Source: Alcanivorax sediminis
GTDB taxonomy: Bacteria > Pseudomonadota > Gammaproteobacteria > Pseudomonadales > Alcanivoracaceae
DNA length: 64,000 nt
Assembly (NCBI RefSeq): GCF_009601165.1
Contig: NZ_WIRE01000002.1
Location: 124,001-188,000 of the forward strand
Direction of reading: 5' to 3'
Positions 45,316-53,679 of the stretch are shown here, one piece after another (the first letter of the stretch is position 1; each line of letters opens with the position of its first letter). The translations under genes and the position numbers were made by a program. Under the pieces are notes generated by a model. It ran no database searches. It was not told the DNA's origin and worked only from the letters and a program-made list of their open reading frames with translations.

Positions 45316-46494
45316 TCATGGGACAACAAAATCCGTTTGTGCCCACAGGCTTAGCTGGCCGTCAGCTTGCCGCTTTCTGACCCGGAAGTAGTGGGTGCCA
45401 CTGCCCAAAGAGGTATGTTCGATTGAAAAGAAGTTACGCTGCCAGTCCAGATCGGCGATCGGGGAGGAGAAGTCCGCATTGTCATCAATCTGCAGTTCAT
45501 AAGAGAAGCCTGAGACGGTGACGATTTCCGCCTTGTGCTCCGGGTTGGAGCAAACCGCTTCCATGTCAAAGCAGAATTGTTGAGCGCCAGCGGTTGGTTC
45601 TACAGAAGTGCTCAGATTGGAGGGTGTCACCAGCCCCGGTGAGACGGCTTCTATCACGTCGCCAATATCCGCGATGGTTTCGCCAATCAGTACCGCTTCC
45701 AGATTCTGCTGAATCGATGCCGCATCCAGCCTGCCGTTGGCTTCCTGAAGGGAAAGCAGGGTGATCTCGTCAATGGCATCGTTGTTGAGCACGTCGGCCC
45801 TTAGTGTGCTGAGCAGGGTGTTCATGCTGTAGTGCGGTTCTTCGATGCGTCTTTCATTCACCGCCTCACTGAACAGGGATGAAATATACAGCGCGTAGGC
45901 GTTGTCCTCTGGCGTAGTGCCGGCGCGATTGCTGATGCTCATGTTGATAAAGGGCTGGCTGGTCGGGATGTCACCGGTGACGGCGGCCAGTACGTTCTTC
46001 ACTCTGCTGTCGGCTTCAAGGGTCGCTTGCTCATAGCTGCTGCCCAGATTGATCAACTCCACTGCATAGTCGTGGCTCAGCAACGTCAGCGCGTTCACAA
46101 AGATGTTGGCCTGTTGTTCAGGGTCTTTGTTCACCAGAGCCTTGAGAGTGACATCATCGTTGGAGTAGGTGGCTTCGGTTTCATCGTAATAGCGCCCGGT
46201 TGTTGCCACGGACAGCAGACCGGGTTCTACCTCAAGACTGAAGTCCCCAAGGTTTGCCCGAACCTGTGAGCTGGCAACCACTGAACTGGTATCTCCCTCA
46301 ATCTTGAGGACATCCACCTCACTATCCTGAATAAAGGGCCCTTTATAGGCTGAGCCGGTAAGCGACGACTTGCTGCCACCGTTGCCGGTGCCGGATATCC
46401 CGCCGTCATTGCTCGAGACAGAAAACGATTCGCCCCCGCAAGACAGCAGCAGAGCAATCAGTATGAAGAGTGCAAGTTTGGTGGTGTTTTTCAT
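45316..46494 (-). CDS. Lipoprotein of unknown function
   Basis: A 392-residue lipoprotein: hydrophobic signal and lipobox ALLLSCGGE with Cys near residue 19, a Ser/Gly linker containing GGISGTGNGG, then a region (about 50-150) of Ig/carboxypeptidase-like character (GSAYKGPFIQDSEVDVLKI). A helical middle (about 150-300) follows, and the C terminus has a fibronectin-like flavour (HYFRVRKRQADGQLSLWAQ). The GGISGTG motif is familiar from lipoproteins linked to DUF6502 genes. Its ATG overlaps the stop of the DUF6502-like gene by four bases, so the two are coupled. No function can be given. Confidence 0.65.
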   Translation of the reverse strand: MKNTTKLALFILIALLLSCGGESFSVSSNDGGISGTGNGGSKSSLTGSAYKGPFIQDSEVDVLKIEGDTSSVVASSQVRANLGDFSLEVEPGLLSVATTGRYYDETEATYSNDDVTLKALVNKDPEQQANIFVNALTLLSHDYAVELINLGSSYEQATLEADSRVKNVLAAVTGDIPTSQPFINMSISNRAGTTPEDNAYALYISSLFSEAVNERRIEEPHYSMNTLLSTLRADVLNNDAIDEITLLSLQEANGRLDAASIQQNLEAVLIGETIADIGDVIEAVSPGLVTPSNLSTSVEPTAGAQQFCFDMEAVCSNPEHKAEIVTVSGFSYELQIDDNADFSSPIADLDWQRNFFSIEHTSLGSGTHYFRVRKRQADGQLSLWAQTDFVVP

Positions 46495-47324
46495 TGCTCC
46501 GAGCCTGAGTCCATGGGTTCTTCAAAATAGTAGATGCCGACACCAGCCCGGTACTGCTCAGGGCGGGCGTCGCCTTGATGGTCAATCTCCCGGTCCAGCC
46601 ACCGATCCAGTTTCTGCAAAAGTTCCAGGCTGTCTGCTTCGATCAGCACTTTCAGTTTGGCGATGACTTCAGGGTTGACGCGGTTGTACGCCACGCTGAG
46701 CTGCAAGCGTGAGGTTTGGCCTTGTTGTTCGATGTTGTAGGCACTGGTGTTGAGCAGGTCGTGGGCCGCCTGGCCCATCAGGAAAAGCAGCTCTTCATTA
46801 TCTTCATGGGGGATATAGCTGGTGTCTTTCAGGGTAACGCTGTCGTCATCATGGACCTCAATGGCCCCGGATTGCTCCAGCTCGCCGAGAACGGTGACGA
46901 CAGAAACATCACCACAGTACTGCTGAACCAGGCTTTCAAAACTGGCCCCTTCACCATAAAGGGGGAGAGCTTGCGGATGGCCTTGCCCATCGGAGTAAAG
47001 CGCTTCCTTTTGCCAGGCATTGATGGCTCTGACAGCACGGTTAGTGCGCTTGGTCTGCAGCTGCAGCAGGGCATCCATGTCTTGATTGAGCTTGCGCAAT
47101 CGAGCGGTTTCCTTTCGGTCCAGCCCGGTGAGGAGCGCAATTCGCGAGGTGCTCTGTTTCTTCCCCTCAATGGTGAAGCTTTCTGCTTCTTCTACGTAGA
47201 TGGCCTTGAGCCAGAGATAAAAATCATTCACCGATACCCCGCGTTTGATGGCCATCCGGACGAGAGGGCGCATCAGCTTGCGAACAGCTTTATGAAACCC
47301 TGTTTTTGTAGATGCATCGGACAT
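46491..47324 (-). CDS. DUF6502-family protein
   Basis: A 277-residue cytoplasmic protein. The N-terminal half holds a winged-helix-like pattern: LMRPLVRMAIKRGVSVNDFY near residues 17-36, AIYVEEAESF, and TSRIALLTGLDRKETARLRK near 59-78, which looks like a helix-turn-helix. These blocks are the hallmarks of DUF6502 proteins as I remember them. The rest is helical and charged. Translation is coupled to the downstream lipoprotein (four-base overlap), so it may regulate or assist it. Confidence 0.7.
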   Translation of the reverse strand: MSDASTKTGFHKAVRKLMRPLVRMAIKRGVSVNDFYLWLKAIYVEEAESFTIEGKKQSTSRIALLTGLDRKETARLRKLNQDMDALLQLQTKRTNRAVRAINAWQKEALYSDGQGHPQALPLYGEGASFESLVQQYCGDVSVVTVLGELEQSGAIEVHDDDSVTLKDTSYIPHEDNEELLFLMGQAAHDLLNTSAYNIEQQGQTSRLQLSVAYNRVNPEVIAKLKVLIEADSLELLQKLDRWLDREIDHQGDARPEQYRAGVGIYYFEEPMDSGSEQ

Positions 47325-47777
47325 TGGGTATGAACCAAGCGCGAATTTTTGAATTCCTGCGAGACACGTTTACTGGTTTTGGCTGTGCGCTAACCGTCTA
47401 CGTTTCCCGCGACGGGGCAGTATATACCTGATAGCGATGCGCCTGTTGCTCGTCCCTGGTCAGGAGAGCGGTGTTTCAGGCAGCCAACTTTCACCGCTAA
47501 TGACTCGCTTTCTGCCCCTGAATGGTTTCCTGTTAAAGCCAATGCTACCTCCCGTGGGCTTTCTATCCCATAAAAAAAGCACTTTTTTTAGCCTGACAAT
47601 GAGGGTTTTGGGCTTGTCGAGCCTGAATGTCATCTTTTAATTCTATAAAAAACAAAAGGTTGAAAGTTAAATGTGCATTCCGTGAGCCGTTTCACAAAGC
47701 ACGTGCAAAACAGGATGGCTTTTGTTATCTTCTCAAAAAATGGGAAAATAAACCCAAATATGAAAGAGGGATCGATT
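47325..47777. other. Divergent intergenic region with an A/T palindrome
   Basis: This gap lies between the DUF6502-like gene and the ELWxxDGT gene. It contains a perfect 20-base palindrome, TAAAAAAAG-CA-CTTTTTTTA (47571-47590), which may be a binding site or a curved-DNA element. No gene is supported. Confidence 0.45.
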
Positions 47778-49196
47778 ATGAATGCGTGGTATGTGCTGGG
47801 TGCGGCATTGTTTCTGACGGCGTGTGGGGGCGGTGGCTCCAGCAACAGGGCGGCGCCGGAGGTGACAGCAAGTCCGACGGTGAAGTTTTTCCAGGCGGAC
47901 AATGGCGTGAATGACAGGCAGCTATGGAAAACCGACGGCACCGCGGCGGGTACCTCCATGGTCAAGGTGATCAATGCCGGTGGCGGCGCCGATGTTGAGG
48001 TGCTTGGCAGTCTTGGTGCCAAAACCATCTTCCAGGCGGATGATGGCATCAATGGCCGTGAGTTATGGGTAACGGATGGCACGGAGGCTGGCACGATCCT
48101 GTTGAAGGATATCCGCGCCGGTACGGGAAGTACCTACATTCCCAGTTTCGCTATTGCTGATGGCACGCTGTATTTCGGCGCCTACGATAATGTCAACGGC
48201 ACTGAGCTGTGGAAAACCGATGGCACCGTGGCGGGTACGATCATGGTTAAGGACATTCAGCCCGGGATAAACGGTACGGGGGTCAGCAATCTGGTGACGA
48301 TGGGAGCTGCGGTGTACTTCTCCGCCAGTGATGGTGTTGTGGGCTATGAGTTGTGGAAAAGCGACGGCACAGCGGCTGGGACGGTGATGGTGGCGGACAT
48401 CAATCCCGGGGCCTCCCCATCTAATATTTCGGAAATGATCAGCGTGGATGGCATGCTTTACTTCAGAGCGGATGATGGCACTCATGGTCACGAGCTCTGG
48501 AAGAGTGATGGCACCGCAGCGGGTACGGAATTGGTAAAAGACATCCGCCCAGGTACCGATCCCTCCTTGCCCGCCGATCTTGTCGCCATGGACGGGATGA
48601 TCTACTTCTCTGCAGCTGAAAGTACCGCGCAGGGCGCCGAGCTGTGGCGCACTGACGGTACCGCTGCGGGTACCGAGCTGGTCAAGAATATCAATACCAG
48701 CACGGGGGGGAGCACTACCGCCAATGGGGCCAACATCGATTTCATGAATGCGGTGAACGACAAGCTGTTTTTCACTGCGCGCTCGGTTTCTGGTGGTGAC
48801 GATGAGCTATGGGTGTCCGATGGCACTGGAGCGGGAACCATGGCCCTGTTCAATACCGGAAATGTGAATTACTTGATGGTTGCCAATGATACGGTCCTCT
48901 TTGTGGGCGAGGATGCAACTTACGGTCAGGAAATGTGGACCACTGACGGTACGGTTGCCGGCACGGTGTTGCTCAAGGACATCGAGCCAGGCGCCAGCGG
49001 TTCGGATTTTTACTCGCTCGGAGAAGACTATTTTCATGAGAACGATGCTGTCCCGGTAGTGGAAGTGTCTCCCGGCGTTTCGCTGATCATTGCATACCGC
49101 TCTGATATCGGTTCTGAACTGTGGAGAACCAATGGCACGGCTGCGGGCACCAGGCTGATCAAGGATATTAATCCTGGTATGGGGGATGGGTTCTGA
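47778..49196 (+). CDS. ELWxxDGT-repeat lipoprotein
   Basis: A 472-residue lipoprotein (ALFLTACGGG, Cys near residue 14) made almost entirely of nine repeats of about 45-50 residues. Each is centred on a motif like ELWKTDGTAAGT: QLWKTDGT, ELWVTDGT, ELWKTDGT, ELWKSDGT twice, ELWRTDGT, ELWVSDGT, EMWTTDGT and ELWRTNGT. The pattern suggests a beta-propeller or similar repeat fold on the cell surface, used for binding rather than catalysis. The start at 47778 has GAGGG upstream. It ends at a strong terminator and is monocistronic. Confidence 0.85.
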   Translation: MNAWYVLGAALFLTACGGGGSSNRAAPEVTASPTVKFFQADNGVNDRQLWKTDGTAAGTSMVKVINAGGGADVEVLGSLGAKTIFQADDGINGRELWVTDGTEAGTILLKDIRAGTGSTYIPSFAIADGTLYFGAYDNVNGTELWKTDGTVAGTIMVKDIQPGINGTGVSNLVTMGAAVYFSASDGVVGYELWKSDGTAAGTVMVADINPGASPSNISEMISVDGMLYFRADDGTHGHELWKSDGTAAGTELVKDIRPGTDPSLPADLVAMDGMIYFSAAESTAQGAELWRTDGTAAGTELVKNINTSTGGSTTANGANIDFMNAVNDKLFFTARSVSGGDDELWVSDGTGAGTMALFNTGNVNYLMVANDTVLFVGEDATYGQEMWTTDGTVAGTVLLKDIEPGASGSDFYSLGEDYFHENDAVPVVEVSPGVSLIIAYRSDIGSELWRTNGTAAGTRLIKDINPGMGDGF

Positions 49197-49259
49197 GCTT
49201 CAGATACCTGTGGTCGAATCTGCACGCAGGTTTGACACCTTCGTGATCCTGATACAAGG

Positions 49260-49289
49260 CGCCCAACTCTCTGGAGTTGGGCGTTTTTT
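49260..49289 (+). terminator. Intrinsic terminator of the ELWxxDGT gene
   Basis: Ten-base perfect stem CGCCCAACTC/GAGTTGGGCG with a four-base loop, followed by six T, 63 bases past the stop. Confidence 0.93.
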
Positions 49290-49464
49290 ATGGATTTCCT
49301 GCCGTCTGATGACGGATCAGCCGCGCCCTCAGCCGTTTGAGGAAATGGATGGTTGGACACAGCGTCGACTGATTGGAACTCGGTGAAGTCGGCTCCAAAG
49401 TGGTTGGACTGGTGTGTCAGGCACTAATTATTTGAGGGATCGCTTGCGCTGCAAGAGAGACGCA

Positions 49465-49947
49465 TCAGAAAGTGAGGGTGATTGTGATTTCACCCGTTGG
49501 CAAGATACCTTCTGCATTGTCAGGGAGTGTGGAAGCGGTAGGGTTAGTTGATGCGGGGGTGATGACCTGGTGGCTGACGGTTAGCCCGGCGCCTGTGCTG
49601 CCAAGAACCCGGTTGGTATGCCAGTCAAGACTGCTGCGCTTTTTGAGCTCAATCTCAAATTGTGATGTTGAGCCATGGGCTGAGCGTATTGTTCGGATGT
49701 TGTTGGGGCCGCTGAGCCCGACTTCGTAACTAACGCCGTTTGAACAGGCAACGTCCAGTTTGCCTTGTGATGCTGACGGGTTTACCACAGGAATGCCTGC
49801 CGCTATAAACTCTGTACTGTCAATATAGCAACTGGGTAAAACGGAGAGGTGAACCAGGAAATGGTTCTTTGCTGTTTCTGCCTGGCCGCTGGCTGGCAAC
49901 ATGATCAATGCGGTCAGCAGAAAAGTGGTACGAGTCGCTTTCATCAT
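49465..49947 (-). CDS. Orphan spore-coat-U domain protein
   Basis: A 160-residue exported protein with signal peptide (cleavage after GQA) and a single SCPU-like domain. Features are LSVLPSCYIDS with the first Cys, LDVACSNGVSYEVGLSGPNN around the second Cys, and a C-terminal strand GEITITLTF typical of pilus subunits. It resembles the pilin at 32044-32544 but stands alone, 17 kb from the usher, with no chaperone or usher nearby. It could be a minor subunit of that pilus. Start 49947 has AAGGA upstream; the longer frame to 50055 is unlikely. Confidence 0.75.
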   Translation of the reverse strand: MMKATRTTFLLTALIMLPASGQAETAKNHFLVHLSVLPSCYIDSTEFIAAGIPVVNPSASQGKLDVACSNGVSYEVGLSGPNNIRTIRSAHGSTSQFEIELKKRSSLDWHTNRVLGSTGAGLTVSHQVITPASTNPTASTLPDNAEGILPTGEITITLTF

Positions 49948-50307
49948 TACCCATCCTTGGGTGTCTCTGGTATGACGCTCAGGGGAGGAACTCTGTCCTG
50001 ATGAATGTCTATCGTCTGCTACCTGCTGGAAGGGTAGTTTCTCGCTGGCGTTCACAACATCGCGCCTAATTCGTACATGAAATAAGCGGTAGTACTTACG
50101 ATGGGTTAGTCTGGGGCGGTGCCTGCTGATAAACGCTTGTTTGCAAGGGGAAGTGCATTCAGCAAGGTAGGGTGAATGGGTGAGGTGCGTTCACCCGTTT
50201 TTTCAGTCAGTGCGGATTTGAAGTTGTAAAACTGGGTAAAAGGCAGGAGGGCGGGGCCTGTTGTATTTATCTCAAGCGGGTGTCCCCGTTATTTCATAAA
50301 AATTTGT

Positions 50308-50350
50308 CAGGCTTGGGGTAGGGTACCCCTTGGTCTGGCGTCCAAGCCTG
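50308..50350. repeat. Nested stem-loop of a possible small RNA
   Basis: CAGGCTTGG/CCAAGCCTG (nine-base perfect stem) encloses GGGGTA-GGG-TACCCC. This compact fold is followed 19 bases later by the terminator at 50369-50390. No promoter of good quality was found next to it. The rest of the 49948-50611 gap shows no supported gene. Confidence 0.35.
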
Positions 50351-50368
50351 TTGCGTAAAGTGATACAT

Positions 50369-50390
50369 AAAAAAGGGCGCCGAAGCGCCC
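50369..50390 (-). terminator. Orphan intrinsic terminator
   Basis: Stem GGGCGC/GCGCCC closed on the minus strand by a UUCG loop and followed there by six T; on the plus strand it is also followed by ATTTTTTATT. No annotated gene precedes it on either strand, so it may end an unannotated small transcript. On the minus strand that transcript would start between about 50400 and 50600. Confidence 0.7.
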
Positions 50391-50611
50391 ATTTTTTATT
50401 GTGGGGTGCCATTAGTGGCGTCATGTCCCCTCTAAGGAAATCAATAGGTTAGACAACTATTGCCACGCGTGAATCGCACTTTTTGCCACAAGAAAAAGCA
50501 AGGATTAGGTAACCTTGTGATTATATGTGATTAACTTTCGAAATTGCTCGATGATAACGTCACATTTTTTAGCGGCTGCTTTGTTTTGATGGGCGAGCTT
50601 TGGAGAGGGGT

Positions 50612-51286
50612 ATGGTCGGCTTTTGTAAAAACCTAATGTTGCTGCTGGCTTGTCTGAGCGTTTCATCTTGGTCGTATGCCGAAAGCTACAAAATAATGCG
50701 AGGGCATAATTTTAATCTTTTTCATCCTGATGGGTATGAGGTCTGCGAGGCTGTTGTTCGCGCTTTGGAGAAACTTCCACCTGGGTTAGACCCGTTATGC
50801 TCTCTTCCTGATGAAGGAAATGAAATTCAGAATTTGGAGTGGCAGGCCGTTGATTTTTCCGATGATGAAGGTTTTTGGATGGGGCTTCTTCTCAAGAATA
50901 ATATGAAGCCATCTCAGGGAGACTCTGACTTATTGGTAAAGGAATTTAAGAAAGGGGTCTCTGGCGGGGCGAATATCGTATCAGTTGATATCGAAATAGA
51001 AGGGGAGTCTGATCCTGTTAAGCTATATAAGTACAGTTTTCGAGATTGTAAACCTGGAAATTATATAAAAGCTAGGGACGGAGGGGGAAGGGTTTATCCC
51101 GCCTATAGGATTTCTGGATTGGAGCCATATGATTTTGAAAGTTTTTCAGGAAGGGCGATTGATTTTTTTAAATACGGCAATGATTACTACACATATACAA
51201 TTGGTAGTAATCGTGTGATCGTTAAATCGATTGTTGTGAGTCGAGATAAATTTTTGGATGTTCAGGTTTGTAACTTGCAAAAATAA
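50612..51286 (+). CDS. AT-rich secreted protein of unknown function, paralogue A
   Basis: A 224-residue exported protein: signal peptide (LMLLLACLSVSSWSYA) followed by a domain with four Cys in YEVCEAVVRALEKL, DPLCSLPDEGN, FRDCKPGNY and VQVCNL. It is clearly paralogous to the next gene, with the same order of Cys and aromatic residues (FFKYGNDYYTYTI compared with LFYYNGSYYSYLV). Codons are much more AT-rich than neighbouring genes. The ATG at 50612 has GGAG six bases upstream; a TTG at 50600 is in frame. I recognise no family; the paired Cys suggest disulfides in the periplasm or outside the cell. Confidence 0.72.
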   Translation: MVGFCKNLMLLLACLSVSSWSYAESYKIMRGHNFNLFHPDGYEVCEAVVRALEKLPPGLDPLCSLPDEGNEIQNLEWQAVDFSDDEGFWMGLLLKNNMKPSQGDSDLLVKEFKKGVSGGANIVSVDIEIEGESDPVKLYKYSFRDCKPGNYIKARDGGGRVYPAYRISGLEPYDFESFSGRAIDFFKYGNDYYTYTIGSNRVIVKSIVVSRDKFLDVQVCNLQK

Positions 51287-51310
51287 GTATTGTTTTAGGT
51301 GGGTCGTTTA

Positions 51311-52027
51311 ATGGGTGAGATGAGCTGTGGTGTCGCATTTTTGGTCAGAGGGTTTGGGCTTCGATTGTTGTTATTCTTTGTCGTCGCTGTGTCATCGGTT
51401 CATCCGCTCGGAGCTTACGCAAAGCAGTACGAAATCAAAAAGGGCTGGAACTATAACCTCAAAAACTCAGGCGGATATGCTGTTTGTGAAGAGCTGGTAA
51501 GGGTTATGTCCCGACTTTCATCCTCAGAGGAACCAGTGTGCGGACTTCCAGTTGTAGAGGGGGATCAACTTAAGATTTTGGACTGGGTTTTGGTCGATGA
51601 GGAGCGAAGTAAAGAATTGGCTAAGGATCTTCTTCCATCTGGTTCTCCATCCAAAGGCGAGTCGGAATCTAACTATCTAGTGTCTCAGTTTGAATCTGGA
51701 GCCAATGATGGTTCGAGAGTTTTGATGGCGGAAATGAATTTCAAAGGACAGAAATTAAAAGTCTATAAGTTTGAATTTCAAGATTGTACACAATCCAATT
51801 ACGCCGAAATTAAAGTGGTTGAGGGTAGAGCTTTTCCAGTCTTTAGGGGGGAGCGGGAGGATGATTTTGAATTGAGGGGGGCTCTAAGGAGGGCTGTTGA
51901 TCTCTTTTATTATAATGGCAGTTATTACTCGTATCTGGTTAATTCTATAGGCGTTGTAACTGTTAATGAAGTTGCAATAAGAAAAAACAAGGCGGTATCA
52001 GTTCAGGTTTGTTACTTGGAGGGTTAG
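51311..52027 (+). CDS. AT-rich secreted protein of unknown function, paralogue B
   Basis: A 238-residue exported protein: signal peptide (LRLLLFFVVAVSSVHPLGAYA) and a domain with the same four Cys as paralogue A (YAVCEELVRVMSRL, EEPVCGLP, FEFQDCTQSNY, VQVCYLEG). It follows paralogue A by 24 bases in the same AT-rich codon style, so the two were probably acquired or amplified together. Start 51311 is preferred to the GTG at 51299. The two genes are not part of any recognised cluster; their function is unknown. Confidence 0.72.
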   Translation: MGEMSCGVAFLVRGFGLRLLLFFVVAVSSVHPLGAYAKQYEIKKGWNYNLKNSGGYAVCEELVRVMSRLSSSEEPVCGLPVVEGDQLKILDWVLVDEERSKELAKDLLPSGSPSKGESESNYLVSQFESGANDGSRVLMAEMNFKGQKLKVYKFEFQDCTQSNYAEIKVVEGRAFPVFRGEREDDFELRGALRRAVDLFYYNGSYYSYLVNSIGVVTVNEVAIRKNKAVSVQVCYLEG

Positions 52028-52126
52028 TAAGGGTTTCGGAATATAGAGGTCACGGAATACTCGAAATATCAAAGGTTGAGTGGCGAGAATCTTATTCGCA
52101 AGAGGCAGCAGTTAAGAGAAAAAAGA

Positions 52127-52153
52127 AAAGGCCACGTTTGAGTGGCCTTTTTT
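52127..52153. terminator. Bidirectional terminator between paralogue B and nrdB
   Basis: Stem AAAGGCCAC/GTGGCCTTT with a six-base loop and T runs on both strands, between the plus-strand paralogue B and the minus-strand nrdB. Confidence 0.88.
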
Positions 52154-52263
52154 GTGCTCGCTTGATGGCAAAGAAACTGTAAGTTGTTGACCCATAAAGA
52201 GAGCGAGCGATCCTTTAATGGCCAAAGTGCTCTCTCTAATGGCAACTCACATTTATTTCTTGC

Positions 52264-53556
52264 TTAATCCCAGCTCAGCGCACCGCCAACCTGGTATTCG
52301 GTGACCCGGGTTTCGAAGAAGTTCTTCTCTTTACGCAGGTCCATGATCTCGCTCATCCACGGGAAGGGGTTGTTCACGCCCTTGAACTGCTCTGGCAGGC
52401 CCAGCTGGGCGAGACGGCGGTTGGCGATGAACTGAAGGTATTCTTCCATCATGGCAGCGTTCATGCCCAGTACACCGCGCGGCATGGTGTCGCGGGCGTA
52501 TTGGATTTCCAGCTCGGTGCCTTCCAGGATCATCTGGGTGGCCTTGTCGCGCATCTGCTGATCCCACAGGTGCGGGTTTTCCAGTTTGATCTGGTTGATC
52601 ACGTCCACACCGAAATTCACGTGCATGGATTCGTCACGCAGGATGTACTGGAACTGCTCGGCCACACCGGTCATCTTGTTGCGACGCCCCATGGAGAGGA
52701 TCTGGGTGAAACCGCAGTAGAAGAAGATGCCTTCCAGTACGCAGTAGAACGCGATGAGGTTTTCCAGCAGTGCCTTGTCGGTTTCCACGGTACCGGTCTT
52801 GAATTCCGGATCAGACAGGTCGCGGGTGTACTGGATGCCCCACTGGGCCTTCTTGGCAACAGCCGGAATCTCGCGGTACATGTTGAAGATTTCACCTTCG
52901 TCCATGCCCAGTGACTCGATGCAGTACTGGTAGGCATGGGTGTGGATGGCTTCTTCAAACGACTGACGCAGGATGTACTGACGGCACTCGGGGTTGGTGA
53001 TCAGGCGGTAGATAGCCAGCACGAGGTTGTTGGCGACCAGGGAATCGGCGGTGGAGAAGAAGCCCAGGTTACGCTTGACGATACGGCGCTCGTCTTCGGT
53101 GAGCCCGTCAGGTTTTTTCCACAACGCCAGGTCGGCGTTCATGTTTACTTCCTGGGGCATCCAGTGGTTGGCGCAACCATCCAGGTATTTCTGCCAGGCC
53201 CAGTCGTACTTGAACGGTACCAGCTGGTTGAGGTCAGCGCGGCAGTTGATCATGCGCTTGTCGTCAACTTCCACACGGCCGGCGGTGCCTTCCAGTTCGG
53301 CGACACCTTCGGCCACGTCCATTCTGGCAACGGCAGCCTGGGCACGTTCGACAGCGTCGGTTACGGCGTTGTCAGTTCGTCCTCGCAGGTCATCATTTCC
53401 TGATTCTCCAGCATCCGCTGCACTTCCCGGTGCCGGTGCTTGAGGTGCAGGTGCCGCTTGCTGAGATAGCGTCTCAGATTGCGGCGGCGTTGCGGGTTGG
53501 GGTTGCGGCTTGGCGGCAGGCGTCTCTTGCGCATTGAATTCGTCCCAGCTCAGCAT
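52264..53556 (-). CDS. nrdB: Ribonucleotide reductase class Ia, small subunit
   Basis: A 430-residue radical-generating subunit of class Ia ribonucleotide reductase, which makes dNTPs with NrdA. Di-iron ligands and the radical Tyr are visible: [13 protein letters not shown] (Glu, His and Tyr), [13 protein letters not shown] (Glu) and [10 protein letters not shown] (Glu, His). It is about 55 residues longer than E. coli NrdB (376), because residues about 8-65 form a Pro/Gln/Ala-rich lead ([17 protein letters not shown] type) before the conserved core. The ATG at 53556 (MLSWDEFN) follows GGAG by six bases. It lies 123 bases downstream of nrdA with a heptamer hairpin between. Confidence 0.93.
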   Translation of the reverse strand: MLSWDEFNAQETPAAKPQPQPATPPQSETLSQQAAPAPQAPAPGSAADAGESGNDDLRGRTDNAVTDAVERAQAAVARMDVAEGVAELEGTAGRVEVDDKRMINCRADLNQLVPFKYDWAWQKYLDGCANHWMPQEVNMNADLALWKKPDGLTEDERRIVKRNLGFFSTADSLVANNLVLAIYRLITNPECRQYILRQSFEEAIHTHAYQYCIESLGMDEGEIFNMYREIPAVAKKAQWGIQYTRDLSDPEFKTGTVETDKALLENLIAFYCVLEGIFFYCGFTQILSMGRRNKMTGVAEQFQYILRDESMHVNFGVDVINQIKLENPHLWDQQMRDKATQMILEGTELEIQYARDTMPRGVLGMNAAMMEEYLQFIANRRLAQLGLPEQFKGVNNPFPWMSEIMDLRKEKNFFETRVTEYQVGGALSWD

Positions 53557-53625
53557 GTTTCTCTCCATTCCTTCTGACAAGTTTGGTGTCTCAGGGTCAC
53601 CGCTTGCGTAATCATTTTGTTGTGG

Positions 53626-53679
53626 CTGCATGCCTGCGCGTGTTGCTTGTTGCGTAGGCATGCAGCGAACGCGAAGCGC
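53626..53679. repeat. Heptamer inverted repeat at the nrdA 3' end
   Basis: A ten-base perfect stem, CTGCATGCCT/AGGCATGCAG (53626-53635 and 53656-53665), encloses 7-mers such as GTTGCTT and GTTGCGT; AGGCATG, CAGCGAA and CGCGAAG follow in register. The run stops at the nrdA stop codon (53680-53682). Confidence 0.75.

Noticed and set aside
50247..50426. Minus-strand 50-codon frame starting MTPLMAPHN with a GAGGGG upstream
   Set aside because: Its codons run through the orphan terminator, so it would be truncated; a small RNA is more likely. Not excluded completely.
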